DNA of 64,000 nt from Parabacteroides sp. 52 (lineage in GTDB: Bacteria; Bacteroidota; Bacteroidia; Bacteroidales; Tannerellaceae), in assembly GCF_010500925.1 (NCBI RefSeq), contig NZ_QVMG01000001.1, positions 496,001-560,000 of the forward strand, in the 5' to 3' direction. The position numbers were made by a program, and so were the translations under genes. How positions within the stretch are numbered: the stretch's first letter is position 1; each line of letters opens with the position of its first letter. The notes beneath the pieces are model-generated. The model did not search any database and was not told the origin of the DNA. It saw only the letters and a list, made by a program, of their open reading frames with translations. Positions 28,386 through 37,147 of this stretch are shown here, piece by piece.

Positions 28386-29372
28386 TTAGCGGATCGGATG
28401 AGCCGCTACTCCCTCCAGGGTTATCTGTACCGGTTGAATAAAACCTTGCGCGTCAAAAGTCATTTTGTCAATACAAGTTGCCCGGTGATCGCGCGCCTTA
28501 TCCCCTAAAGGACGACGATGATATACGATATAATAATCTTCCGTACCCGGCACCTGCATAATCGAATGATGACCTGCACTGGTAGCTACCGTATCGTCTT
28601 GTTGAAGGATTTTCCCGATGCGTTCGAAAGGTCCGAAAGGCGAATCGGCAATTGCGTATGCCACTGAATATTCAGGGCCTCCCCATCCGCCTTCACTCCA
28701 CATAAAGTAATATTTTCCATTTTTCTTGAACATAAAAGGACCTTCTACATAATTCTCCGGAGTTACTTCTTTATAGATCTCCCCATCATCGAAAGGCTCC
28801 AAAGCAGTAAAATCGTCATTCAATTTGACCATATTACAATGTCTCCATCCGCCATAATACATATAATACGTATCATCGTCATCGCGAAAGACAAACTGGT
28901 CGATAGGTTGTGCCCCGTTTATAATTTCATTGATAAGCGGTTTTCCCAACAAATCGGTATACGGTCCTTCGGGTTTATCACTGACAGCCACGCCAATGCC
29001 CCCTACTTCTCCTTCATGTACATCATTCGCACTGAAAAGGAAATAATACTTTCCGTTTTTATTGATCACCGACGGAGCCCACATGGCTCGCTTGGCCCAT
29101 TTGACTTCCGTCGTATCCAGGATACTGGCATGTTTGGTCCAGTTTACCAGATCCTTGGACGAAAAACAGTCAAAGAATGTTTGTTTCTCATAGACATCAC
29201 TCCAGGTAGGATAGATCCAATAGGTATCTCCATAAATGATGCCTTCGGGATCCGCATACCATCCTTCAAAAACAGGGTTTCCACTCATAGCAACCGCTTC
29301 CGCTTGCTTTTTGGATTGTCCACAGGCTGTCAGGCCCAACCATACAGCCACAAAAAAACACAGATGTTTCAT
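28386..29372 (-). CDS. GH43 family lipoprotein glycosidase
   Basis: This 328-residue five-bladed beta-propeller enzyme takes the ATG at 29372 as its start because it gives a lipoprotein signal (WLGLTACGQ). The longer frame would run into sdaA. GH43 residues are visible: the Asp base in FEGWYADPEGIIYGD, a middle Asp in DQFVFRDDDDTYYMYY, and the Glu acid in NYVEGPFMFKKNGKYYFMWS. Likely activity is arabinofuranosidase or xylosidase on a plant glycan, at the cell surface. It lies 25 bp after sdaA on the same strand. Confidence 0.9.
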   Translation of the reverse strand: MKHLCFFVAVWLGLTACGQSKKQAEAVAMSGNPVFEGWYADPEGIIYGDTYWIYPTWSDVYEKQTFFDCFSSKDLVNWTKHASILDTTEVKWAKRAMWAPSVINKNGKYYFLFSANDVHEGEVGGIGVAVSDKPEGPYTDLLGKPLINEIINGAQPIDQFVFRDDDDTYYMYYGGWRHCNMVKLNDDFTALEPFDDGEIYKEVTPENYVEGPFMFKKNGKYYFMWSEGGWGGPEYSVAYAIADSPFGPFERIGKILQQDDTVATSAGHHSIMQVPGTEDYYIVYHRRPLGDKARDHRATCIDKMTFDAQGFIQPVQITLEGVAAHPIR

Positions 29373-29397
29373 ACGTAATACACTTAAAGAATTAGAA

Positions 29398-30600
29398 TTA
29401 ATTATTATATTTCTTTGCCAGCCCTCCTTCCGAGGTTTCTTTATATAAACTGGGCAAATCATTTCCTGTCTGACGCATCACTTCGACTACTTGATCAAAA
29501 CTCACCCGGTGTTTCCCATCGGAGAAGTTTGCAAAGGCATTGGCATCCAAGGCACGGGCTGCCGCAAAAGCATTCCGTTCGATACAAGGTATCTGCACAA
29601 GGCCACAAACCGGATCACAGGTAAGTCCCAAATGATGCTCCAAGCCCATCTCCGCAGCATATTCGATCTGTGCCGGTGTACCCCCAAACAACTGACAGGC
29701 CGCACCGGCTCCCATTGCACAAGCCACGCCTACTTCTCCCTGACAGCCCACCTCTGCCCCTGAAACGGACGCATTGGTACGTACCACATTCCCAAACAAT
29801 CCCGCTGTTGCCAACGCACGTAAGATACGGGAATCACGGAAGTCCCGCGACTCTTTCAGGTGATATAAGACGGCGGGCAGAACCCCACAGGAACCACAGG
29901 TAGGAGCAGTGACAATACGGCCTCCACAGGCATTCTCTTCGGATACGGCTAAAGCATAGGCATACACCTTTCCCCGCCCTTTTATACTGCCTCCATAGCC
30001 TTTGGCACGTATCAGATAATCGGAGGCTTTCCGCCGGATGCCCAAGCCGCCCGGCAGAATCCCTTCGGACTCCAGCCCTTTTTGCACAGCCAACTGCATA
30101 ATATCCCATACCTCAGCCAGGTAATCCAGGATCTCCGGTCCTTCACATTGCTCTACATATTCCCAGTACGAATGTCCGGTACGCTCACACCAATTCTGTA
30201 TATCGCGGATGGTATGCATATCATATATCTCTACCGTCTTTTGTTCATTGAAGGTCTCATTGGCCAGCGTGCCTCCCCCAATGCTGTAAACCATCCAGGA
30301 CTCCTGCAATTCGTCCCTTTCGTTGAATGATTCGAACTTCATACCGTTCGGATGAAAAGGAAGAAAGACCTTGGGTTCCCACAGAATGGTGGTTGGTACC
30401 ACCGGCTGAAGCACTTCCAATATAGCGGCATCTGTCAAGTGCCCTTTCCCAGTTGCTGCCAGGCTCCCATACAAAGTAACACACAGATGGTGAGCGTTTC
30501 CGTTGCGTTCGAGAAAGATTTGCGCCGCCCGTCGGGGTCCCATCGTATGACTGCTGGACGGACCGTTTCCTATACGGTATATTTGTCTGATTGATTCCAT
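29398..30600 (-). CDS. sdaA: L-serine ammonia-lyase (iron-sulfur, single chain)
   Basis: This 400-residue enzyme deaminates L-serine to pyruvate and ammonia in the cytoplasm. The N-terminal beta domain contains GPSSSHTMGPRRAA. The alpha domain carries the [4Fe-4S] cysteines in TAPTCGSCGVLPAV and LTCDPVCGLVQIPC, plus the glycine-rich GCQGEVGVACAMGAGAACQLFGG. Both domains are in one chain, as in SdaA of enterobacteria. Its -7 box lies at 30638-30645, divergent from cobQ. Confidence 0.95.
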   Translation of the reverse strand: MESIRQIYRIGNGPSSSHTMGPRRAAQIFLERNGNAHHLCVTLYGSLAATGKGHLTDAAILEVLQPVVPTTILWEPKVFLPFHPNGMKFESFNERDELQESWMVYSIGGGTLANETFNEQKTVEIYDMHTIRDIQNWCERTGHSYWEYVEQCEGPEILDYLAEVWDIMQLAVQKGLESEGILPGGLGIRRKASDYLIRAKGYGGSIKGRGKVYAYALAVSEENACGGRIVTAPTCGSCGVLPAVLYHLKESRDFRDSRILRALATAGLFGNVVRTNASVSGAEVGCQGEVGVACAMGAGAACQLFGGTPAQIEYAAEMGLEHHLGLTCDPVCGLVQIPCIERNAFAAARALDANAFANFSDGKHRVSFDQVVEVMRQTGNDLPSLYKETSEGGLAKKYNN

Positions 30601-30637
30601 TTCCTATATCAATAATTAGATGTGTATAAAGTCAGGT

Positions 30638-30645
30638 CAAAGATA
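30638..30645 (-). promoter_or_regulatory. -7 box for sdaA
   Basis: Reads TATCTTTG on the minus strand, 38 bp upstream of the start at 30600. Confidence 0.5.
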
Positions 30646-30668
30646 GGCATAATCCCCCTGTTTTTCAT

Positions 30669-30676
30669 TAGTTTTG
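30669..30676 (+). promoter_or_regulatory. -7 box for cobQ
   Basis: Reads TAGTTTTG, 26 bp before the cobQ start. The leader left downstream is too short for a cobalamin riboswitch. Confidence 0.5.
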
Positions 30677-30701
30677 CATCCCGTTAGCAAATATATTCTC
30701 C

Positions 30702-32195
30702 ATGAAAGAAAGATTAAAACCCATTATGTTTGTCGGAACCTGTTCCGATGCCGGCAAAAGTGTGATCAACGCTGCTTTTTGCCGCATATTCAAACAAGAT
30801 GGATACCAGCCGGCTCCCTTCAAAGCACAGAATATGTCCCTCAACTCCTACTCCACAGCCGAAGGCGGAGAGATGGGACGCGCCCAGGTGGTGCAGGCCG
30901 AAGCCTGTGGTATTGTTCCACATACCGACATGAATCCGGTACTGCTCAAACCGACCCATGATAAGAGTTCGCAGGTTGTTGTCAACGGAAAGCCTGTAGG
31001 CAATATGTCCGCCAAAGAGTATTTTGGCAAAGAGAAAGAAAAAGAAGAGCTATTCGAGGAGGTTGTAAAGGCTTTCAAACGGTTGGAAAACAGGTATAAC
31101 CCGATTGTTCTGGAAGGTGCCGGGAGCATTTCGGAGTTGAATCTGCGGGACCGCGATATTACCAATATGCGCATGGCATTACAAACAGGTGCCGCCACCT
31201 ATCTGATTGCCGACATTGATCGTGGAGGGGTATTCGGCTCGGTTTACGGAACGATCGCTTTACTCAAACCCGAAGAACGGGCTCTTATCAAAGGCATCAT
31301 CATCAATAAGTTCCGGGGGGATATTTCTTTGTTTGAAGACGGACGACGGATGATAGAAGAGCTCACCGGCATCCCGGTAGTCGGCATCCTGCCCTGGTTC
31401 AGAGATATTCAGATCGAAGAAGAAGATTCGGTCGCTCTGGAAATGAAACGTAACACCTACCAGAAAGGGAAAATCAATATCGCTATCATCCTGTTGAAAC
31501 GCATGTCCAACTTCACCGACTTTGATGTTCTGGAAATGGATCCGCGCTTCAACCCCTATTACACACAAGACACACAAGAAATAGAGAAAGCCGACATCAT
31601 CCTGTTGCCCGGTTCCAAAAACACATTAGCCGATCTGCAAAACATACGGGCCAATGGCATAGCCGATGCCATCATACAAGCGCACAAAGCAGGCAAAAAA
31701 ATCATCGGTATCTGTGGTGGCTACCAGATGATGGGAGTGCGCCTGGAAGACCCGAAAGGACTGGAAGGACCTATCCCTTCTGTCCCCGGATTGGGATTAT
31801 TACCGATTACCACCGTTATTGATACAGAAAAAATCACCACACAAAACAGCTTTCATTTCCTCCCGGATCCTTCCGGTGAACTCTGCCGCGGATATGAAAT
31901 ACATATGGGACGCACCACCCTGTTAAACGGAGCCGAAGAACGGCCGGTCGTTCGTCTGCACACCCAACAAACAGACGGTTATTACCTGCACGCGCACTGC
32001 TGGGGCACCTATATGCACGGCATACTGGATAACCCGGTCGTATTAGACCATTTGGCCGAAGGCTTTGCCCACCCGGAAAAAGAGACACCTTTCGATTATG
32101 CTGCTTTCAAAGAAACGCAATACGACAAACTCGCCGAACGGGTACGTTCCCATATGGATATGAAGTATATTTATCAAACATTGCTCGCAAATTAA
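30702..32195 (+). CDS. cobQ: Cobyric acid synthase
   Basis: This 497-residue glutamine-dependent amidotransferase amidates four side chains of adenosylcobyrinic a,c-diamide in cobalamin synthesis. The N-terminal dethiobiotin-synthetase-like domain has MFVGTCSDAGKSVINAAFCR (nucleotide loop) and KAQNMSLNSYST. The C-terminal glutamine amidotransferase domain (about 255-440) has the nucleophile Cys in IIGICGGYQMMG and the late His in YMHGILDN. No other cobalamin genes are adjacent, so this is a detached member of the pathway. Confidence 0.96.
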   Translation: MKERLKPIMFVGTCSDAGKSVINAAFCRIFKQDGYQPAPFKAQNMSLNSYSTAEGGEMGRAQVVQAEACGIVPHTDMNPVLLKPTHDKSSQVVVNGKPVGNMSAKEYFGKEKEKEELFEEVVKAFKRLENRYNPIVLEGAGSISELNLRDRDITNMRMALQTGAATYLIADIDRGGVFGSVYGTIALLKPEERALIKGIIINKFRGDISLFEDGRRMIEELTGIPVVGILPWFRDIQIEEEDSVALEMKRNTYQKGKINIAIILLKRMSNFTDFDVLEMDPRFNPYYTQDTQEIEKADIILLPGSKNTLADLQNIRANGIADAIIQAHKAGKKIIGICGGYQMMGVRLEDPKGLEGPIPSVPGLGLLPITTVIDTEKITTQNSFHFLPDPSGELCRGYEIHMGRTTLLNGAEERPVVRLHTQQTDGYYLHAHCWGTYMHGILDNPVVLDHLAEGFAHPEKETPFDYAAFKETQYDKLAERVRSHMDMKYIYQTLLAN

Positions 32196-32204
32196 CGGAA
32201 TATT

Positions 32205-32296
32205 CTACTGTTGATAGCTATCGTCACTACTGATGATAGCTATCGTTACTACTGATGATAGCTATCGTTACTACTGACGATAGCTATCAACAGTAG
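32205..32296. repeat. Array of four palindromes, period 22 bp (array B)
   Basis: The perfect palindrome GATAGCTATC recurs at 32213, 32235, 32257 and 32279, exactly 22 bp apart, joined by GTTACTACTGAT-type linkers. The outer flanks CTACTGTT and AACAGTAG are reverse complements, so the whole array is itself palindromic. The layout matches array A (15794-15879) and array C (50208-50315), but the sequence does not. It lies just after the cobQ stop. Confidence 0.85.
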
Positions 32297-32326
32297 ATTA
32301 ATGCCAAAATCAATCTTATTTTTTCC

Positions 32327-32371
32327 GTAACAAAATAGTCACAGGCCTGTAATATCGTGGAAATACATTTG
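32327..32371 (+). promoter_or_regulatory. Candidate Pho-box promoter 1 (upstream of gene stub)
   Basis: Three 7-mers, GTAACAA, GTCACAG and GTAATAT, start 11 bp apart (32327, 32338, 32349), the spacing of PhoB direct-repeat sites. Eight bases later comes the -7 box TACATTTG (32364-32371). The layout is base-for-base the same as at pstS. Confidence 0.65.
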
Positions 32372-32396
32372 CATCGGAATTAGTAAGAAACGATGA

Positions 32397-32522
32397 ATGA
32401 AGAAAAGTATTATTACTGTATTAAGTGGGCTATGTTTGTTTAGTAATGGATTTGCACAAGGGCAACCCGAAACGGATCTCTACTGTCGACTTCGTTTTTT
32501 GTTTTATACTTTTCGATTGTAA
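32397..32522 (+). pseudogene. Stub of a Pho-regulated exported protein gene
   Basis: A 41-codon frame begins MKKSIITVLSGLCLFSNGFA, a convincing signal peptide, then QGQPETDLYC, and soon stops after low-complexity sequence (RLRFLFYTFRL). It starts 26 bp after a -7 box with a Pho-box repeat, in the place where a phosphate-regulated exported protein such as a porin could have stood before pstS. I read it as the 5' remnant of a deleted gene; a genuine tiny secreted peptide is the alternative. Confidence 0.5.
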
Positions 32523-32599
32523 CTTAGAGTTATCCATAAGTAAAATATGTATACTTGTTGCCAAATAACAGTTATACATAGTCAAATCTTAACAGAATC

Positions 32600-32644
32600 G
32601 TAACAATATAGTTGGTTGCCCGTAATATCCTACCCATACATTTG
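32600..32644 (+). promoter_or_regulatory. Candidate Pho-box promoter 2 (pst operon)
   Basis: Repeats GTAACAA, GTTGGTT and GTAATAT start at 32600, 32611 and 32622, then the -7 box TACATTTG follows (32637-32644) with the same 8-bp gap as promoter 1. pstS starts 31 bp later. Phosphate-starvation induction by the response regulator at 37148 is the natural inference. Confidence 0.7.
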
Positions 32645-32675
32645 CAGCGTATAAATTAGAAATCAAACAAAGAAA

Positions 32676-33491
32676 ATGAAAAAGACGATTCTAACAACAG
32701 TCATTTTAATAGCAGCCTTATTCAGCGTGCAAGCGCAACGCATCAAAGGCTCTGACACTATGCTTCCTTTGTCGCAAAAGGCTGCCGAGGAATACATGAA
32801 GATAAATCCGTCTTATACGGTTACCGTAACCGGTGGCGGAAGTGGTGTGGGTATTGCCGCTTTACTTGAAGGTACAACAGAACTGGCACAGCTCTCCCGA
32901 AAAATCAAATTTGATGAAAAGAATAAACTGAAAGGAAAAGGAAAAACAGTAAAAGAAGTCATTGCCGCTTACGATGCATTGGCTATAATCGTACACCCCT
33001 CTAACAAAGTAACCAACCTTAGCCGTGAACAATTGGAAGGTATATTTACCGGAAAAATCAAAAATTGGAAAGAAGTCGGCGGAGTGGATATGCCTATCGT
33101 ATCCTATTCCCGTGAAACCTCTTCCGGTACATACGAATTTTTCAAGGAAAGTGTGTTGAAAAAGAAGAACTACATGAACGGGATTATGAGTATGCCCGCA
33201 ACGGGAGCTATTATCCAGTCGATCAGCCAGACAAAAGGAGCTATCGGTTATGTCGGACTGGCCTATCTAAATAAAGATGTGAAAGCGATTCATGTTTCGT
33301 ATGATGGAGGCAAAACCTATGTGGAACCAACAGTGGCTAATGCTAAGAATGAAACCTATCCGATTGTTCGCCCTTTGTACTACTATTACGATACAACGAC
33401 AGAGAGTAAAGTAAAGCCCTTCATTGATTTTGTACTATCCGATAAAGGACAGGAAATTGTTTCCGAAATCGGATTCGTTAGTGTTAATTGA
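32676..33491 (+). CDS. pstS: Phosphate-binding protein of the Pst transporter
   Basis: This 271-residue periplasmic phosphate receptor has a signal peptide (ending SVQAQ, about 20). The ligand loops IKGSDTMLPLSQKAAEEYM and VTVTGGGSGVGIAALLEGT are visible, as are SRETSSGTYEFFKE and ATGAIIQSISQTKGAIGYVGL. These are classic PstS phosphate contacts. It is first in the pstSCAB-phoU operon, behind a Pho-box promoter. It is slightly shorter than E. coli PstS but typical for Bacteroidetes. Confidence 0.95.
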   Translation: MKKTILTTVILIAALFSVQAQRIKGSDTMLPLSQKAAEEYMKINPSYTVTVTGGGSGVGIAALLEGTTELAQLSRKIKFDEKNKLKGKGKTVKEVIAAYDALAIIVHPSNKVTNLSREQLEGIFTGKIKNWKEVGGVDMPIVSYSRETSSGTYEFFKESVLKKKNYMNGIMSMPATGAIIQSISQTKGAIGYVGLAYLNKDVKAIHVSYDGGKTYVEPTVANAKNETYPIVRPLYYYYDTTTESKVKPFIDFVLSDKGQEIVSEIGFVSVN

Positions 33492-33556
33492 AAATGACAG
33501 CCCGAAAGGTAGAATTCATTTTCAATGCAAGAAGAAAAACAAAGAGAGAAAACAAT

Positions 33557-34801
33557 ATGAAAGATAAAAAGAATTTTCAACTTTCAATTCTCAATTTTCA
33601 ATGCAGAAAGATTATAGAGCGCATGGCGAAAGTAATGCTTACCTTTAGTGGAAGCATTACCAGCCTTGCTATTTTACTTATTATTATCTTTTTGTTCAAA
33701 GAAGGCCTGGGCTTATTTCATAGTCCTTCTGTGGAAAAAGGATATGTCCTTTGTGTTCAAACGTCCAATCCTATTGAGACATTAACACCTGAGCAAATCA
33801 AAAAAATATTCGATGAGGAGATAACTTCTTGGAATAAGCTGGGAGGTCGCAATGAAGCAATCAAGGTATTCCGTTTCGACGATATATTTTCGATGTATCC
33901 GGAAGAAGAGTTCGGACAAGAGTATGAACTGTTGCCGGATAAGTTAGGTGAAGTTATTAGCCAAAATCCGAATATCATAGCTTATATACCAGAACAATAT
34001 CTACCAAAGGAAAATGCCTCGGTTAAAATCTTAGTATCGGGAAATATCCGTATGACCGATTTTTTCAAAGGCAAGGAATGGCTACCGACAGCAACACCCT
34101 CCCCCCTGTTTGGTGTACTGCCCCTTATTACGGGGACATTATGGGTAAGTTTCTTTGCGATTCTGATAGCCTTGCCATTGGGACTGGGAGTCGCAATCTA
34201 TTTATCTGAACTGGCAGGAACGCGTATGCGTAAATTACTTAAACCTACCATTGAACTATTGGCAGGTATCCCGTCGGTGGTTTATGGCTTCTTCGGATTG
34301 GTTGTATTGGTTCCCCTTATTCAGAAAACGCTTCATCTTCCTGTGGGAGAAACGGCCTTTGCCGGTAGTTTGATACTGGCTATTATGGCATTACCAACAA
34401 TCATCACCATTGCTGAAGATGCGATGCGAGGAACGCCCAAAGCCATGCGCGAATCCAGTTTGGCATTGGGAGCTACCCATTGGCAAACGGTATACAGAGT
34501 TATTGTGCCTTATGCTTCTTCCGGAATTATGGCAGCAGTTGTCTTGGGTATCGGAAGAGCTATCGGAGAGACTATGGCAGTATTGATGGTAACCGGAAAT
34601 GCAGCTGTGATACCGCATTCCCTTTTTCAGCCTGTAAGAACTATTCCGGCAACCATTGCTGCCGAATTAGGCGAAGCACCAGCCGGAGGAGCACATTATC
34701 AATCTTTATTTTTATTGGGATGTATTCTGTTTGTCATAACGATGCTTATCAGTGTGTCAGCAGAGTTTATCTCCAAACGACAACATAACAAAGGCGTCTG
34801 A
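33557..34801 (+). CDS. pstC: Phosphate ABC permease PstC with PstS-like periplasmic insert
   Basis: This inner-membrane permease of the Pst system has about 414 residues from the ATG at 33557. Frames starting at 33488 or 33494 overlap pstS and look non-coding at first. Between the first membrane helix (about 25-45) and the core (from about 165) is a periplasmic insert. Its segment LTPEQIKKIFDEEITSWNKLGG resembles PstS's LSREQLEGIFTGKIKNWKEVGG when aligned by eye. The permease signature is EDAMRGTPKAMRESSLALGATHWQT. The N-terminal NFQLSILNFQ is encoded by a TTCAATT word repeat (about 33576-33602), so the real start may be later, at the ATG at 33623. Confidence 0.88.
   Translation: MKDKKNFQLSILNFQCRKIIERMAKVMLTFSGSITSLAILLIIIFLFKEGLGLFHSPSVEKGYVLCVQTSNPIETLTPEQIKKIFDEEITSWNKLGGRNEAIKVFRFDDIFSMYPEEEFGQEYELLPDKLGEVISQNPNIIAYIPEQYLPKENASVKILVSGNIRMTDFFKGKEWLPTATPSPLFGVLPLITGTLWVSFFAILIALPLGLGVAIYLSELAGTRMRKLLKPTIELLAGIPSVVYGFFGLVVLVPLIQKTLHLPVGETAFAGSLILAIMALPTIITIAEDAMRGTPKAMRESSLALGATHWQTVYRVIVPYASSGIMAAVVLGIGRAIGETMAVLMVTGNAAVIPHSLFQPVRTIPATIAAELGEAPAGGAHYQSLFLLGCILFVITMLISVSAEFISKRQHNKGV
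33576..33602. repeat. 7-bp word repeat inside the start of pstC
   Basis: Four successive near-copies of TTCAATT (TTCAACT, TTCAATT, CTCAATT, TTCAATG) fall at the start of the pstC frame. The same kind of word is otherwise intergenic in this window (3417-3438, 46505-46611). It either extends the PstC N-terminus or marks untranslated leader. Confidence 0.55.
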
Positions 34802-34803
34802 CT

Positions 34804-35658
34804 ATGAATAAAAGAGTAAAACAAAAAATAGCATTCACCGTTTTCCGCATATTGGGATTGGTGGTAGCCGGTATTCTTTTATGGATACTTGGATTTATTA
34901 TTTACAACGGTATAGGCGTTATAAGTTGGGACTTCCTGACCACTGCCCCGGCAGAAGGAATGACCACCGGTGGAATATTCCCTGCTATTGTTGGGACTTT
35001 GTGGCTGATTGCCGGAAGTGTAGTATTTGCTTTCCCCATTGGAGTTATGTCTGCTATTTATATGAATGAGTATGCCGGAAATGGCTGGGTGGTTCGCTTT
35101 ATCCGTATCATGACCAATAACCTGGGAAGTATTCCGTCTATTGTATTCGGGCTATTTGGTATGGCTTTGTTTGTCAATACCCTCGGCTTTGGAGATTCTA
35201 TTCTGGCCGGTTCGTGTACGCTCGGATTATTGGTTTTACCCCTGATCATTCGTACTACGGAAGAGGCATTGAAGGCCATACCCGATTCTTACCGGACAGG
35301 GAGTCTGGCTTTGGGGGCAAGTAAATTACAAACTATATGGAAAGTAATATTACCCATGGCCTTCCCCAATATCATAACCGGGCTGATTCTTTCCATCGGT
35401 AGGGTTTCGGGTGAAACAGCACCCATCTTGTTTACGGTAGCCGCCTATTTCTTGCCTAAACTGCCTAACAGCATATTCGACCAGGTAATGGCGTTGCCAT
35501 ACCACCTATACGTGATTGCAACAAGTGGAACAGATATAGAAGCCTCTCGCCCGATTGCTTACGGAACAGCACTGGTATTGATCGCCATTGTCTTGGCGAT
35601 GAACTTATTGGCTACGGCTCTACGCAGATATTTTGGACAAAAAGTGAAAACAAACTAA
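34804..35658 (+). CDS. pstA: Phosphate ABC permease PstA
   Basis: This 284-residue partner permease of PstC has six membrane helices. The cytoplasmic coupling motif [27 protein letters not shown] matches PstA, as does the N-terminal [25 protein letters not shown]. It starts 2 bp after the pstC stop, so translation is probably coupled. With PstC it forms the channel driven by PstB. Confidence 0.95.
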   Translation: MNKRVKQKIAFTVFRILGLVVAGILLWILGFIIYNGIGVISWDFLTTAPAEGMTTGGIFPAIVGTLWLIAGSVVFAFPIGVMSAIYMNEYAGNGWVVRFIRIMTNNLGSIPSIVFGLFGMALFVNTLGFGDSILAGSCTLGLLVLPLIIRTTEEALKAIPDSYRTGSLALGASKLQTIWKVILPMAFPNIITGLILSIGRVSGETAPILFTVAAYFLPKLPNSIFDQVMALPYHLYVIATSGTDIEASRPIAYGTALVLIAIVLAMNLLATALRRYFGQKVKTN

Positions 35659-35660
35659 AT

Positions 35661-36407
35661 ATGATACAAGCAAAAGATATAAATTTCTATTACGGAGATT
35701 TCCATGCCCTGAAAAATATCAACATGGAAATGGAAGCCCATACGGTAACGGCTTTTATTGGTCCGTCGGGTTGTGGAAAATCTACATTCCTGCGCCTGTT
35801 CAACCGCATGAATGAATTGATAGATAATACCCGGCTTACCGGAGAGTGCCTGATAGACGGACAAAACATTTACCAGAAGTCGGTACAAGTAGATGAACTG
35901 CGGAAAAAAGTAGGTATGGTATTCCAAAAACCGAATCCTTTCCCCAAATCTATTTTTGAAAATGTAGCTTATGGTTTGCGGGTAAATGATGTACGGGATA
36001 AATCGTATATCAATGCAAAGGTAGAGGAATCACTCAGAGCTGCTGCCCTATGGGACGAAGTGAAAGACAAACTAAAGAAATCGGCATTTGAGCTCTCCGG
36101 AGGACAACAGCAACGGCTTTGTATTGCCCGCGCATTGGCTATATCCCCATCTGTTTTATTGATGGATGAACCTGCTTCGGCTCTCGATCCGATCTCCACT
36201 TCCAAAATAGAGGAGCTGATACATTCCCTTAAAAAAGAATATACAATTGTTATTGTAACCCATAATATGCAACAGGCTGCCCGCGTGAGTGATAAAACGG
36301 GGTTCTTTATGTTGGGTGAATTGGTGGAGTACAATGACACAAAGAAAATATTCCTAAACCCGGATAAAGAACAGACACAGAATTATATTACGGGACGATT
36401 CGGTTAA
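35661..36407 (+). CDS. pstB: Phosphate ABC ATPase PstB
   Basis: This 248-residue ATPase of the Pst transporter has Walker [10 protein letters not shown], the PstB-specific [12 protein letters not shown], signature [15 protein letters not shown], Walker [13 protein letters not shown] and the H-loop [13 protein letters not shown]. It starts 2 bp after pstA. The length is typical. Confidence 0.97.
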   Translation: MIQAKDINFYYGDFHALKNINMEMEAHTVTAFIGPSGCGKSTFLRLFNRMNELIDNTRLTGECLIDGQNIYQKSVQVDELRKKVGMVFQKPNPFPKSIFENVAYGLRVNDVRDKSYINAKVEESLRAAALWDEVKDKLKKSAFELSGGQQQRLCIARALAISPSVLLMDEPASALDPISTSKIEELIHSLKKEYTIVIVTHNMQQAARVSDKTGFFMLGELVEYNDTKKIFLNPDKEQTQNYITGRFG

Positions 36408-36425
36408 ATTGTAAAGTCTACAAAA

Positions 36426-37091
36426 ATGAAACATACAGAAAAAGAATTACAGTCGTTGAAAGAAGAGGTAAGCCAGATGTGGAAATTGGTTCTTTCGCAA
36501 CTTGAAAAGTCAAAGCAGGCTTTTCTGAATAACGATATTGAATTGGCTCGGGAAATAGCCAGCCGCGAAAAACGTGTTGATGCTTTTGAATTGAAAATAG
36601 ACAGTGATTGCGAGAACTACATAGCCCTTTACAGTCCGGTAGCCATTGATTTGCGGTTGGTACTCTCCTTAATAAAGATCAGCAGTACCCTTGAACGTAT
36701 CGGCGACTTTGCCGAAGGAGTAGCCCGGCATGTGATCGACGATGATTGCCATAAGATCAGTCCACAAGTAACCGAAGATCTTCAATTGGATAGGATGTTT
36801 GAAACCCTCATTTCTATGTTATCCGATAGTTTTGTTGCCCTTGAATCAGAAAACACCAAGGTCTCCGGTAAAATCTTAGCTAAAGACGATGAAATAGATA
36901 CCTTGTATCACAACTCTCTGGATATACTGACAAACTATTTGCAAGCTGAACCTTCATTTATCCGTTGTGGATTGAAATTGATGCTTTTGATCCGTAAATT
37001 GGAACGTATAGGCGATCATTGCAGCAATATCGTAGAAGAAATTGTATTCTATGTGGATGCCAAGGTGTTAAAGCATGGAATAAAGAAATAA
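36426..37091 (+). CDS. phoU: Phosphate regulatory protein PhoU
   Basis: This 221-residue all-alpha protein has two PhoU helical-bundle repeats, each with a metal-binding ERIGDFAEG / ERIGDHCSN motif. It restrains the Pho sensor kinase when phosphate is ample, acting through the Pst transporter. It is the fifth gene of the pst operon, 18 bp after pstB. Confidence 0.95.
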   Translation: MKHTEKELQSLKEEVSQMWKLVLSQLEKSKQAFLNNDIELAREIASREKRVDAFELKIDSDCENYIALYSPVAIDLRLVLSLIKISSTLERIGDFAEGVARHVIDDDCHKISPQVTEDLQLDRMFETLISMLSDSFVALESENTKVSGKILAKDDEIDTLYHNSLDILTNYLQAEPSFIRCGLKLMLLIRKLERIGDHCSNIVEEIVFYVDAKVLKHGIKK

Positions 37092-37122
37092 AGTATTTGT
37101 AACCCAAGTCATTTTGAATGAT

Positions 37123-37130
37123 TATTTTTG
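37123..37130 (+). promoter_or_regulatory. -7 box for the response-regulator gene
   Basis: Reads TATTTTTG, 17 bp before the start at 37148. It suggests the two-component pair can be transcribed independently of pst-phoU. Confidence 0.45.
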
Positions 37131-37147
37131 TACAAAAATAAAGTCGT

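Larger units (their letters stand above)
32196..32675. other. Intergenic region with palindrome array, two Pho promoters and a gene stub
   Basis: No complete gene is supported over these 480 bp. In order it holds palindrome array B (32205-32296), a Pho-box promoter (32327-32371), a short signal-peptide stub (32397-32522), an AT-rich stretch with nothing recognisable (32523-32599) and the pstS promoter (32600-32644). Confidence 0.7.

Noticed and set aside
29373..29462. N-terminal extension of the GH43 protein
   Set aside because: It overlaps the end of sdaA, and the downstream ATG gives a clean lipoprotein signal.
30601..30701. Cobalamin riboswitch before cobQ
   Set aside because: A -7 box lies 26 bp before the start, leaving a leader far too short for the riboswitch fold.
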